A stretch of DNA of 64,000 bases, taken from contig NZ_LFJC01000003.1 in NCBI RefSeq assembly GCF_002776695.1, positions 7,614,638 through 7,678,637 on the forward strand, written 5' to 3'. Positions 44,531 through 53,612 of the stretch are shown piece after piece (positions within the stretch are counted from its first letter, which is position 1; each line of letters opens with the position of its first letter). Position numbers and translations under genes: made by a program. The stretch comes from Bradyrhizobium nitroreducens. Its GTDB lineage: Bacteria; Pseudomonadota; Alphaproteobacteria; Rhizobiales; Xanthobacteraceae. The notes beneath the pieces are model-generated. The model did no database searches, was not told the DNA's origin, and saw only the letters and a program-made list of their open reading frames with translations.

Positions 44531-47500
44531 CTAGTGCCCGGCACTGCGGACCGGCGCCGCGCTGATGTCGCTGCCGTGATGCACCAGCGGCTTGTTGCCG
44601 GTGATGGTTCGCAGCAGCACGTAGAACACCGGCGTCAGGAACAGGCCGAACACGGTGACGCCGATCATGCCTGAGAACACGGCGACGCCCATGGCGCGCC
44701 GCATCTCCGAGCCGGCTCCGGTCGAAAGCACCAGCGGCAGCACGCCCATGATGAACGCCATCGAGGTCATCAAAATCGGGCGTAGCCGCAGGCGGCTCGC
44801 CTCGATCGCGGCCCGGATCGGCGTGCGCCCGGCGAATTCGAGCTCGCGCGCGAACTCGACGATCAGGATCGCGTTCTTTGCCGAGAGTCCGACGAGAACG
44901 ATCAGGCCGATCTGGGTGAAGACGTTGTTGTCGCCCTTGGATATCCAGACGCCGAACATCGCAGCCAAGAGGCCCATCGGCACGATCATGATGATCGAGA
45001 GCGGCAAGGTCAGGCTCTCATAGAGCGCCGCCAGCACCAGGAACACCAGCAGGATCGCCAGCGGGAACACCCAGATGCCGGAATTGCCGGCGATGAACTC
45101 CTGATAGGTCAGGTCGGTCCATTCGAAGGCAAAGCCGGGCGGCAGCACTTCGGCCGCGATTCGCGTCGCGGCCTCCTGCGCCTGGCCCGACGAGAAGCCG
45201 GGCGCCGCCGCCGCGTTGATGTCGGACGACAGGAATCCGTTGTAGCGGATCGCGCGCTCCGGGCCTGCGCTCTGGCGGATCTTGAGCAGCGCCGACAACG
45301 GCACCATGTCGCCCGAGGACGAGCGCACCTTCAATTGCCTGATGTCGTCGGCACGGGCGCGGAACGGCGCATCGGCCTGGACCCGGACCGAATAGGTGCG
45401 GCCGAACTTGTTGAAGTCGTTGACGTAGTAGGAGCCGAGGTAGATCTGGAGCGTGTTGAACACCTCCGTCACGGGCACGCCGAGCTGCAGCGCCTTGGTG
45501 CGGTCGATGTCGGCGAACAGCTGGGGCACGTTGACCTGGAAGCTCGAGAACACGCCGGCGATCTCCGGCGCCTTCTGCATCGCCGCCATGAACGCGTTCG
45601 TCGCCTCGTTCAGCGCGTCATAGCCGAGACCGGCGCGGTCCTCGATCTGCAGCTTGAAGCCGCCGATGGTGCCGAGGCCGTTGACCGGCGGCGGCGGGAA
45701 CATGGCGATGAAGGCTTCCTGGATGCCGGCATACTTCTTGTTCAGCTCGGCCGCGATGGCGTTCCCGCTCAACTCCGCGCCCTTGCGCTCGTCGAACGGC
45801 TTCAGCGTCGAGAACACGATGCCGGCATTGGACGAGTTGGTGAAGCCGGAGATCGACAGGCCCGGGAAGGCCACCGAGCTCTCGACACCGGGCTGGGTCA
45901 GCGCGATGTCGCTCATCTTGCGGATCACCTCTTCGGTGCGGTCGAGCGTTGCGCCATCGGGCAGCCGCGAGAAGCCGACCAGGTACTGCTTGTCCTGGCC
46001 CGGTACGAATCCACCTGGCACCTGCTGGAACAGCAGGGCGGTGAGCCCGACCAGCACCACGTACAGCCCCATCACGGCAGCCTTGCCGGAGATCACCTTG
46101 GTGACGGTGCCGCTGTAGTTCTCCGAGGAGCGGGTGAAGGCCCTGTTGAAGCCGCGGAAGAACCAGCCGAGGCCCTTCTCCATGATCAGGGTCAGCCGGT
46201 CCTTCGGCTCGTCGTGTCCCTTGAGCAGCAGCGCCGACAGCGCCGGCGACAGCGTCAGCGAGTTGACCGCGGAGATCACGGTCGAGATCGCGATCGTCAA
46301 TGCGAACTGCTTGTAGAACTGCCCGGTGAGGCCGGAGATGAAGGCGAGCGGCACGAACACCGCGATCAGCACCATGGCGATCGCGATGATCGGCCCCGAC
46401 ACCTCGCGCATCGCCTGATAGGTGGCATCGCGCGGCGACAGCCCGGCCTCGATGTTGCGCTCGACGTTCTCGACCACGACGATGGCATCGTCGACGACGA
46501 TGCCGATCGCGAGCACGAGGCCGAACAGGCTGAGCGCGTTGATGGAGAAGCCGAACGCGTGCATCACCGCGAACGTGCCGACGATCGACACCGGCACCGC
46601 GAGCAGGGGGATGATCGAGGCGCGCCAGGTCTGCAGGAACAGGATCACGACCAGCACCACCAGCGCGATCGCCTCCAGCAGCGTATGGATCACAGCCTCG
46701 ATCGACGAGCGCACGAACTGGGTGGGGTCGTAGACGATCTGGTAGGACACGCCCTCAGGCATGTTCTTCTTGATCTCGGCCATGGTGGCGCGGACGTTGT
46801 CGGAGATCTGCAGCGCGTTGGAGCCGGGCGCCTGGAAGATCGGGATCGCCACCGCCTGCTTGTTGTCGAGCAGCGAGCGCAGGCCGTATTCGGAGGCGCC
46901 GAGCTCGATGCGCGCGAGATCGCGCAGGCGCACGACTTCGCCGCGCGTGCCGGTCTTGACCACGATATCGCCGAACTGATCCTCGTTCGCGAGCCGGCCT
47001 TCGGCGTTGACCGAGAGCTGGAGATCGATGCCCTTGACGTTGGGGGAGGAGCCGACCACGCCGGCGGCGGCCTCGACGTTCTGCGCCTGGATCGCCCTGA
47101 CGATATCGCTCGCGGTCAGGCCGTGCTCGGCGGTCTTCTGCGGATCGACCCAGACCCGCATTGAATAGTCGCCGGCGCCGTAGAGCTGGACGTCACCGAC
47201 GCCGTCGATCCGCGCCAGGCGGTCCTTGACGTTGAGCACCGCGTAATTGCGCAAATACGTCATGTCGTAGCGGCCGTTCGGCGACAGCAGATGCACGACC
47301 ATGGTGAGGTCCGGCGAGGACTTCTTGGTGATGATGCCGAGCTGGCGCACCACGGCCGGCAGCCGCGGCTCGGCCTGCTGCACGCGGTTCTGCACCAGCT
47401 GCGTCGCCTTGTCAGGGTCGGTGCCGAGGCGGAACGTCACCGTCAGCGTCATCGCGCCGTCGGTGGTCGCCTGGCTCGACATGTAGAGCATGTTCTCGAC

Positions 47501-47719
47501 GCCGTTGATCTGCTCCTCGATCGGCGTCGCCACCGTCTCCGCGATCACCTTGGGGTTCGCGCCGGGATAGGTCGCACGCACCACGACGGAGGGCGGCACC
47601 ACGTCCGGGTATTCCGAGATCGGCATCGCAAACAGCGAGATCAGCCCGGCGAGGAAGATCAGGACGGAGAGGACGCCGGCGAAGATCGGACGGTCGATGA
47701 AGAATTTTGAGAGATTCAT
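44531..47719 (-). CDS. RND multidrug efflux permease (HAE1, MexF-like)
   Basis: A 1062-residue inner-membrane pump expected to expel drugs or toxic organics using the proton gradient, with an MFP and an outer-membrane channel. It begins MNLSKFFIDRPIFAGVLSVL and continues with ISEYPDVVPPSVVVRATYPG, the HAE1 opening. The proton-relay Asp pair lies in GIVVDDAIVVVENVERN, and the C-terminal half repeats the fold (LSAKNAILIVEFARELEF). The overall pattern is nearest MexF/BpeF-type pumps. ATG 47719 is the family start; the frame opens at 47764. The MFP gene lies 159 bases upstream on the same strand, separated by a palindromic repeat. No outer-membrane channel gene is present. Confidence 0.95.
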   Translation of the reverse strand: MNLSKFFIDRPIFAGVLSVLIFLAGLISLFAMPISEYPDVVPPSVVVRATYPGANPKVIAETVATPIEEQINGVENMLYMSSQATTDGAMTLTVTFRLGTDPDKATQLVQNRVQQAEPRLPAVVRQLGIITKKSSPDLTMVVHLLSPNGRYDMTYLRNYAVLNVKDRLARIDGVGDVQLYGAGDYSMRVWVDPQKTAEHGLTASDIVRAIQAQNVEAAAGVVGSSPNVKGIDLQLSVNAEGRLANEDQFGDIVVKTGTRGEVVRLRDLARIELGASEYGLRSLLDNKQAVAIPIFQAPGSNALQISDNVRATMAEIKKNMPEGVSYQIVYDPTQFVRSSIEAVIHTLLEAIALVVLVVILFLQTWRASIIPLLAVPVSIVGTFAVMHAFGFSINALSLFGLVLAIGIVVDDAIVVVENVERNIEAGLSPRDATYQAMREVSGPIIAIAMVLIAVFVPLAFISGLTGQFYKQFALTIAISTVISAVNSLTLSPALSALLLKGHDEPKDRLTLIMEKGLGWFFRGFNRAFTRSSENYSGTVTKVISGKAAVMGLYVVLVGLTALLFQQVPGGFVPGQDKQYLVGFSRLPDGATLDRTEEVIRKMSDIALTQPGVESSVAFPGLSISGFTNSSNAGIVFSTLKPFDERKGAELSGNAIAAELNKKYAGIQEAFIAMFPPPPVNGLGTIGGFKLQIEDRAGLGYDALNEATNAFMAAMQKAPEIAGVFSSFQVNVPQLFADIDRTKALQLGVPVTEVFNTLQIYLGSYYVNDFNKFGRTYSVRVQADAPFRARADDIRQLKVRSSSGDMVPLSALLKIRQSAGPERAIRYNGFLSSDINAAAAPGFSSGQAQEAATRIAAEVLPPGFAFEWTDLTYQEFIAGNSGIWVFPLAILLVFLVLAALYESLTLPLSIIMIVPMGLLAAMFGVWISKGDNNVFTQIGLIVLVGLSAKNAILIVEFARELEFAGRTPIRAAIEASRLRLRPILMTSMAFIMGVLPLVLSTGAGSEMRRAMGVAVFSGMIGVTVFGLFLTPVFYVLLRTITGNKPLVHHGSDISAAPVRSAGH

Positions 47720-47766
47720 AGTCTTGCCCCTGGGCAATATTCTGTGGTTCTCCGACAGCCCCACCG

Positions 47767-47877
47767 GTCATTCCGGGGCGCGCGCATCGCGCGGAGCCCG
47801 GAATCCAGAGGTGAGATGCTCGGAGTTCAGCAATTTCGAGATTCCGGGTTCGCGACTTCGTCGCGCCCCGGAATGAC
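47767..47877. repeat. 111-bp palindromic repeat inside the RND operon
   Basis: GTCATTCCGGGGCGCG (47767-47782) and CGCGCCCCGGAATGAC (47862-47877) are perfect 16-bp inverted repeats flanking two further related arms (GAGCCCGGAATCC and GAGATTCCGGGTTCGCG). This is a common Bradyrhizobium intergenic element. It fills the gap between the MFP and pump genes and could attenuate or stabilise the transcript. Confidence 0.8.
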
Positions 47878-47878
47878 G

Positions 47879-49123
47879 CTAGCGTTGCACCACGTCCTGA
47901 TCGCTGTGGTTGGAAGCCTGCTGCGGTCCTCGCGCGCCCATCGCCGCCACCTCGGTCTTGAGCAGGGCGCCCGGTCGCACGCGTTGCAGACCGTTCACGA
48001 CGATGCGGTCGCCGGGCTTCAGACCCGCAGTGACGATGCGCAACCCGTCCACGGCGCCGCCGAGCGTGACCGGCCGATAGACGGCGCGGCTGTCATCGCC
48101 CACCGCCATCACGAACTTCTTGTCCTGGTCGGTGCCGATCGCGCGCTCGTCGATCATCACGAGGGTCTGCTGCTTCGGCTGGCCCATGCGCACGCGGGCG
48201 AACTGGCCCGGGATCAGGCGCCCGTCCTCGTTCCGGAACACCGCGCGGACGCGGATGGTGCCGCTCTGGCCGTTGACCTGGTTGTCGATCAGCTGGATGT
48301 GGCCTTTTGCCGAGAGGCTGCCGGAGGTCGTCATCTCCACCGGGATCTGGTCGAGATTGCCGCGCTGGCCGGAGGCGTCCGCGATCGCGTTCAGCGCATG
48401 CAGCACGACTTCTTCGTCCGCATCGAAGGAGGCGTAGATCGGATTGACCGAGACCAGCGAGGTCAGCACCGGGGAGGCGGTGCCGGCGGCGACGAGATTG
48501 CCGACGGTCACCTCGATCTTGCCGACGCGGCCGTCCACGGGGGCTCGCACCTCGGTATAGTCGAGATTGAGCTGGGCGGTCTGGAGCGTCGCTTCGGCGG
48601 CCTTCACGTTGGCGATCGCTTCGCGATTGGCATTCTCGCGCTGATCGAAATCGCGACGGGTCACGACGGCATTGCCGACGAGCTGCGCGCCGCGCTCGAC
48701 TTCGCTTTGGGTGAAGACGACGCGCGCTTTCGCCGCCTCGAGCTGGGCCTTGGCCTTGTCGACCTCCGCCGCGTAAGGCGCCGGGTCGATCTTGAACAGG
48801 ACGTCGCCGGCCTTTACCAGAGCGCCTTCGGTGAACTTGGTCGCCAGGATCGCACCGGCGACGCGCGGCCGGAGCTCAACGCGATGGATGGCCTCGAGCC
48901 GGCCGGAGAAATCGTCCCACAGCGCGGTCTGCTTCGGTTCGATCAGCGCGACGGTGACGGGGACGGCCTGTTCAGCCGCGGCGGCCGTCGCCGTCGCCTG
49001 GGCGGCGTGGAAGTAGCGGCCGGTCGCGACCGAGCCGGCGGCGGCAAGGGCGCCGACAATGGCGACACCGCCGAGAAGGCGGCGGAAACGGCCGGCAGCA
49101 GATGTTTCTTGGGAGGGGGGCAT
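47879..49123 (-). CDS. RND efflux periplasmic adaptor (MFP, MexE-like)
   Basis: A 414-residue membrane-fusion protein linking the pump to an outer-membrane channel. An N-terminal anchor (LLGGVAIVGALAAAGSVATG) is followed by the lipoyl halves (ELRPRVAGAILATKFTEGAL, VRAPVDGRVGKIEVTVGNLV), a helical hairpin (YAAEVDKAKAQLEAAKARVV) and a beta-barrel domain (GQFARVRMG). GGAG precedes the ATG. It is the first gene of the pump operon and diverges from the TetR gene across a palindromic operator. Confidence 0.93.
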   Translation of the reverse strand: MPPSQETSAAGRFRRLLGGVAIVGALAAAGSVATGRYFHAAQATATAAAAEQAVPVTVALIEPKQTALWDDFSGRLEAIHRVELRPRVAGAILATKFTEGALVKAGDVLFKIDPAPYAAEVDKAKAQLEAAKARVVFTQSEVERGAQLVGNAVVTRRDFDQRENANREAIANVKAAEATLQTAQLNLDYTEVRAPVDGRVGKIEVTVGNLVAAGTASPVLTSLVSVNPIYASFDADEEVVLHALNAIADASGQRGNLDQIPVEMTTSGSLSAKGHIQLIDNQVNGQSGTIRVRAVFRNEDGRLIPGQFARVRMGQPKQQTLVMIDERAIGTDQDKKFVMAVGDDSRAVYRPVTLGGAVDGLRIVTAGLKPGDRIVVNGLQRVRPGALLKTEVAAMGARGPQQASNHSDQDVVQR

Positions 49124-49139
49124 TTGCGCGCTCCATATA

Positions 49140-49155
49140 TGTAGTGTTCACTACA
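49140..49155. promoter_or_regulatory. Palindromic operator for the RND/TetR pair
   Basis: TGTAGTG-TT-CACTACA has perfect 7-bp arms. It lies 17 bases upstream of the MFP start codon, on the side facing the divergent TetR gene, as expected for a TetR operator controlling the pump operon. Confidence 0.65.
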
Positions 49156-49322
49156 GATGTGGAGCTGGATACCGCAGCGCAAGATACTTATGTACCAATC
49201 GCTAAGAAAAATGTACGTCGATACCGCGACAATTGGAAGACACAAGAAAAAGAAAGTTAGAACAAATAGATAGGGGGCGGCGTTAGGTTGATGATGCTCG
49301 CCGATTCCGAGGAGACAGGCAC

Positions 49323-49925
49323 ATGCGCATGGGACGCCCCCGCGAGTTCGACGCCGAAACGGCGTTGGACAAGGCGATGGAAGTGTTTTGGCGCCATGGC
49401 TATGAGGGCGCCACCATTGCGCAGCTGACCGACGCCATGGGCATCAATCCTCCCAGCCTCTATGCCTGCTTCGGCAACAAGGAAGGCCTGCTGAAGGCCG
49501 CGCTCGACCGCTACACCAAATTGCGCGGCGCCTGGATGGACGAGGTGGTCGCGGCCCGCACCGCGCGCGACGTGGCCGAGCGGATGCTGATGGGTATCGC
49601 CGACAAGCAGACCGATCCCGCCAATCCGCCCGGCTGCCTGCTGGTGCAGGGCGGCATCGCCTGCGGCACCGGTTCGGAGAACGTCCCCTTCGAGCTCGCC
49701 GCCCGCCGCGCCCAGAACGAAGACCAGCTTCGCGACCGTTTTGTTCGCGCCAAGGCGGAAGGTGATCTGAAGCCGACGTCAGATCCCGCCGCACTCGCGC
49801 GCTATGTCTCGGCGGTGTCGGTCGGCATGGGCGTGATGGCATCCTCCGGCGCGGACCGCGAAGCGCTGCGGCAGGTGGCTGATGTCGCCGTGCAGGCGGT
49901 CGAGGCGCAGTCGGCGCGGGAGTAG
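49323..49925 (+). CDS. TetR family regulator of the RND pump
   Basis: A 200-residue repressor. The N-terminal helix-turn-helix MEVFWRHGYEGATIAQLTDA followed by MGINPPSLYACFGNKEGLL is of the AcrR/YbjK-like type, with a PGCLLVQGG segment typical of the TetR_C_33-like ligand domain. GAGGAGACAGG precedes the start codon; ATG 49323 and 49329 are both possible. Its position suggests repression of the divergent MFP-RND operon and itself. Confidence 0.9.
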   Translation: MRMGRPREFDAETALDKAMEVFWRHGYEGATIAQLTDAMGINPPSLYACFGNKEGLLKAALDRYTKLRGAWMDEVVAARTARDVAERMLMGIADKQTDPANPPGCLLVQGGIACGTGSENVPFELAARRAQNEDQLRDRFVRAKAEGDLKPTSDPAALARYVSAVSVGMGVMASSGADREALRQVADVAVQAVEAQSARE

Positions 49926-50288
49926 GGCGACCGGCTGCTGTTCCCAGACGGCAATGAGATCATGGCCTTGCGCCCATGCCGGAGTTCCGGTGCGTCCCTG
50001 GGTCGACCCGCGACGCGAGGGAAGCGGAGTAGCATTTGCAGTTGACGAACCGTCCGCACGCCCACGGCGATCGCCTGGGCTTCCGCTCATGACCCGAACA
50101 TTGAGGAGAGATGAGGGGGCCATACGACGAGCCCGCTCGATCTTCATGCTGATGATTTGAAGCGAATTTAGTTTTGATTGTGCAATCTATATCACACAAT
50201 CTGCGTTTGTGGATCGCTAAGGTGGCGAAATTGGCACCAAGCAGCTTTTCGCAATTTTCCTATTCATCAAACCAGCAGCGGGTCGATC
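49926..50288. other. Gene-free stretch before the coiled-coil cassette
   Basis: 363 bases without a convincing gene. From about 50150 onward it is distinctly AT-rich compared with its surroundings, which suggests promoter DNA for the following cassette. It holds the inverted repeat at 50176-50201 and nothing else that I can recognise. Confidence 0.5.
50176..50201. promoter_or_regulatory. Inverted repeat in the AT-rich leader of the cassette
   Basis: GATTGTG (50176-50182) and CACAATC (50195-50201) are perfect 7-bp arms separated by 12 bases including CTATAT. It lies 88 bases before the first cassette gene and may be a regulator site overlapping its promoter. Confidence 0.4.
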
Positions 50289-51959
50289 ATGCCTTCAGTC
50301 GTGGCGACGACGAGCAAGGCGGCTGTCACTTTGGACGCCGCCAGCGCGACGATGACAATTACCACCCCGGATCAGACTTCCGAAACATACCAGATCGACA
50401 AATTTCCCGACGCAGGCTCGACGCTGGTCTCGGCGGCAAAGCAGGAGATCCTCACCGATCTCGACCTTCATGAAATGATCGCCAATCTGTCGCGCGTTTC
50501 GGAGCTTCTTTATCTGGCTTACTGCGGCGTCGCGGGAACCCACGTGCAGGCGACGATCTCCGATCGCCGCAAGGTCTTTCTTGATCTTTGTGCCGACTGT
50601 GTCACTGCGATGACGAGTTTCGAAACTGCGGGGCGTCGCATCGGCAACGACGTCGCCGAAGCATTTCATTGGCTGGTCAAGGGGCAGGAAAAGCGTGCGA
50701 TGGACCGGCTCACCAGATCGGGCAAGGAAGCCGCGGCCATGGCGCAAACGGCGCAGGGCCTGGCCGACCGGAGCGCAGCGCTCGGGACCGACGTGCAAAA
50801 GGATCAGCACGACACCCTCGAACTCACTGCGTTGGAGCAAGACGCTCTGGCCAAGATTCGCGCAGAGCGCGCGCAGATGGCGGCTGAACAGTCCAAGCAA
50901 ACGTCGATGAACGAACAACTGGCCGGCAGCATCGCCACGCTCAATGCGCTGTATGAAGACGCCAAATCGCGCGAAGAGAAGGAAGAGGAGCGCGCCTTCA
51001 TCACGGGCATTGTCAGCAGCGTGACCTCGGGCCTCGGATCGGCGTTCGGCGCTTACACGGCGGCCAAGAACCCGCTCGGAACGGTGGCCGCAAACTTGTC
51101 GCGCCAGCCGAACCGGGAAGATCCCGGCCAATCCAGCTCGGGTCAGGAGACCACGGAGCAAACGTCCGGCGAAACATCTGCATCCACCGGGCAGGCCAGT
51201 GGTGGTGGCCTCGACACCGGAGCCGCCAACGATACCGCCGCAGACAAAGGCACAGGCGCCAAGAAGAGCGACGGGTCGACGGCCGCCGGCGTTGCCGCAG
51301 GTCTCGACGATGCGGGAAAAACCACCAGGCAAATGTCCGAGGATGCCGCAAAGGCGGGCGAGTCGGTTCGCCAGGAGAAGATGAGACTGCTCGACCAGAA
51401 ATTGGCGCAGGAGGCGTCCAAGCGTGAAATCGTTTCCCACCTTGCGGAGTTGAGCTCGAAACTCGCCTCTTCAGACACTGAGCAGAAGATCCATGAATCA
51501 GCTCAGGTGGCGTTGCAAATCGCAGTTTGGGCCTTTGCCAATATCACCACGACCCTGGTCGTGACCAGGCAGTTCTGGGAAAACGTGAAGAAGGCGTGCG
51601 ATCGTCTGGCCGATTCCGACATCAACACCAAGATCAGCGACGAGTTGGCAAGCGGAGACGATCCAAAGGCGAGGATCGAATACTACCTGAGCGACATGTT
51701 CATGCCGTCTGCGATCGCTTATCTCGCGCGTTGGGCGGCGCTGACCGACCTCGGTCGCGAATATAAGGAGGGGTCGATCAAAGCTCGCGACGCCTCCATC
51801 GCGAACATCAATCTGTCGCCGAGCATCAGCGAAGCGCGTGCACTGCTCGAGCCGCTGAAGGCCAAGGTCCAGTTGGAATTGGCCAACGACAAGCTCGCCT
51901 CCACGGCTCGATCGGACAAAGTGAAAGCCGAATTGGCTCTCCTTGGCTCGACGATTTGA
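50289..51959 (+). CDS. Large helical coiled-coil protein with two hydrophobic segments (pore-forming-toxin-like candidate)
   Basis: A 556-residue protein of no recognised family. After a strand-like N-terminus (1-45) it is predicted helical. Residues 130-235 are heptad-rich and highly charged. A glycine-rich hydrophobic stretch follows (FITGIVSSVTSGLGSAFGAY, 237-256), then a low-complexity Ser/Thr/Gly/Ala linker (about 273-345), more helix, a second hydrophobic segment (ALQIAVWAFANITTTLVV, 408-425) and a helical C-terminus. No signal peptide is present. Long helices plus a buried hydrophobic hairpin recall alpha-pore-forming toxins (XaxA/YaxA, Hbl/Nhe type), but this is resemblance only. The start at 50289 lacks a strong ribosome site; a second coiled-coil gene follows. 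Confidence 0.75.
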   Translation: MPSVVATTSKAAVTLDAASATMTITTPDQTSETYQIDKFPDAGSTLVSAAKQEILTDLDLHEMIANLSRVSELLYLAYCGVAGTHVQATISDRRKVFLDLCADCVTAMTSFETAGRRIGNDVAEAFHWLVKGQEKRAMDRLTRSGKEAAAMAQTAQGLADRSAALGTDVQKDQHDTLELTALEQDALAKIRAERAQMAAEQSKQTSMNEQLAGSIATLNALYEDAKSREEKEEERAFITGIVSSVTSGLGSAFGAYTAAKNPLGTVAANLSRQPNREDPGQSSSGQETTEQTSGETSASTGQASGGGLDTGAANDTAADKGTGAKKSDGSTAAGVAAGLDDAGKTTRQMSEDAAKAGESVRQEKMRLLDQKLAQEASKREIVSHLAELSSKLASSDTEQKIHESAQVALQIAVWAFANITTTLVVTRQFWENVKKACDRLADSDINTKISDELASGDDPKARIEYYLSDMFMPSAIAYLARWAALTDLGREYKEGSIKARDASIANINLSPSISEARALLEPLKAKVQLELANDKLASTARSDKVKAELALLGSTI

Positions 51960-52092
51960 TCGGCACGTCGACCTCTTATCCAAATCGCAACCTGCGAGCC
52001 GGGCTGCGGATCATCGACCGAAGGCTTTTCCGGCAATCGATCGTCTCTCCTCTCGTCGAGGTCGGAGGCCATCCAGAGGAGGGACGTCAATC

Positions 52093-53517
52093 ATGGGCGA
52101 TACGGATGTCTATGCCAAACGCGCAAAGAACGTGGTCGACGGCTTGGCCCGCGCGGTCGCACTTTCGCACGCCGGACAGGACGACCAGGCACTCGCCTTG
52201 CTGGCGACCCTGAGGCCCGACGTCGCCAGTCTGAGCGAGGCGGCAAAGGGCCTGCACGAAGTCGTCAAGACCGAAGAGGATCTGGCGCAGGCCCGGCTTC
52301 ACGCGGTCACCGAAGCGATCGCCTCGACCATTGATGCGGAGGCTGTCGCGAGGTCCCAGATCGATAGCACGCAGGCTGCCCTTGCCGGTGACGTAGCCAA
52401 GCTCGAGCAGGCTCAGGTCGACATGGCAAACTACCAGAAGAAAATGACCGAACTGATGTCCCGGATCAGGGAGCTTCAAGACGAGTTGGAAGACAACCAG
52501 GACAAGATGAGCAAGTGGTTTTGGGTGCCAGGCTACAACGTCTATTTGGCGGTGCAGAACATCAAGGATCTCATCGAGGGAAAGCAGGGCGAGCTGAATG
52601 GCGTCATTCAGAACTTGAGGGACGAGCAATCGAAGCTGCCTGGGCTGCAACGCGATATGGCAAAGTTGGCGGCGGACACCGCGGCACTTCAGGCCAGGCT
52701 CAGGGAGCTCGTGGGGGCCGAAAGTGAACTAAAGCAGCACCAGGTCTGGCTCGAAGAAGCCCAGAAAGGCGACTCCGCGCTGGTGGCGACATCAGCCAAA
52801 GTGTCTGCATTCTACGACGAGTTGGCCGTTGCGCTCGACGACACGGCGAGCGACCTCGATAGCACGTATCAGATCGCCGCACGGCTTTCGACGGCCGTCG
52901 AGGTGCTTGATGACGACGGAAACCTTCGCTCCGGAACGCTGCAGGATGCCGTCCTCTATCTGGCTCGGCATGCCGACGCTGCATCGCGTCGGATTTACGT
53001 GTTTCAAAACGTCGACGACGGCGCGCCGCAATACGTCAGCGATGTCGTCATCGGAACCGAGCCGGCGGGCGGATATGACCACGCCGTCTTCGTGATCCCC
53101 TTCAAGGTGACCACTCCTTACCATCTTCGTGGTGTGATCATTCCGATGAAGGGGCAGGATATGGTGGTGCAGCTTGCCACCGGACCGAACGTGCCGGAGC
53201 CCTCTCAAGTCGTGCGGATTCCGGAGCCGAAAGTTGTCGTCTCGAAGTCCCTTCCCGGGACGACGCCATTCGCATCCCACGATATTCCCCTCCCGGGCGC
53301 GTATGTCTTGGTGCCCGGCGAGCAATACTTCGTCATCCTGACGTCGACGAACCTCGATCGGTTTGCCGGAACCTGGACCAATGATGCACGCGCACAGGCG
53401 CCGCGCGGCCAGCGTTTTCGCGGCGAGTGGATGATCTGGCCACGCGACGGCCGTGGCGGACCTTCGTTGCGGGTCTACGGGATGACCACGGTCGGAAGCC
53501 TGCAGCAGTTCGTCTAG
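52093..53517 (+). CDS. Coiled-coil protein with aromatic hairpin tip and C-terminal beta domain
   Basis: A 474-residue protein of no recognised family. Residues about 50-140 and 155-225 are two long coiled-coil helices joined by an aromatic tip (KWFWVPGYNVYLAV, 141-154), the shape of an alpha-helical pore-former hairpin. Residues about 300-474 form a strand-rich domain (VYVF-like strands, YDHAVFVIPFKV, GAYVLVPGEQYFVILTS, GEWMIWPRD) that looks like a beta-sandwich for binding a receptor, sugar or lipid. GAGGAGGG precedes ATG 52093. It is 133 bases downstream of the other coiled-coil gene. Two-component helical toxins such as XaxAB have a comparable division of labour, but no homology is claimed. 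Confidence 0.75.
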   Translation: MGDTDVYAKRAKNVVDGLARAVALSHAGQDDQALALLATLRPDVASLSEAAKGLHEVVKTEEDLAQARLHAVTEAIASTIDAEAVARSQIDSTQAALAGDVAKLEQAQVDMANYQKKMTELMSRIRELQDELEDNQDKMSKWFWVPGYNVYLAVQNIKDLIEGKQGELNGVIQNLRDEQSKLPGLQRDMAKLAADTAALQARLRELVGAESELKQHQVWLEEAQKGDSALVATSAKVSAFYDELAVALDDTASDLDSTYQIAARLSTAVEVLDDDGNLRSGTLQDAVLYLARHADAASRRIYVFQNVDDGAPQYVSDVVIGTEPAGGYDHAVFVIPFKVTTPYHLRGVIIPMKGQDMVVQLATGPNVPEPSQVVRIPEPKVVVSKSLPGTTPFASHDIPLPGAYVLVPGEQYFVILTSTNLDRFAGTWTNDARAQAPRGQRFRGEWMIWPRDGRGGPSLRVYGMTTVGSLQQFV

Positions 53518-53612
53518 CTGCATCGAGGGCGACTGAAGCGAAGCGCCATTGGTTCGATGATTTTTCTGAAGAGCCGAGAAGCAGTTCCGGCTAAATAACG
53601 GGAGGACGATCG

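Noticed and set aside
45335..47164. A 609-residue open frame opposite the RND pump gene
   Set aside because: It is antisense to a perfectly conserved HAE1 gene and its translation is rich in His, Arg, Asp and Glu, the usual product of reading high-GC codons backwards.
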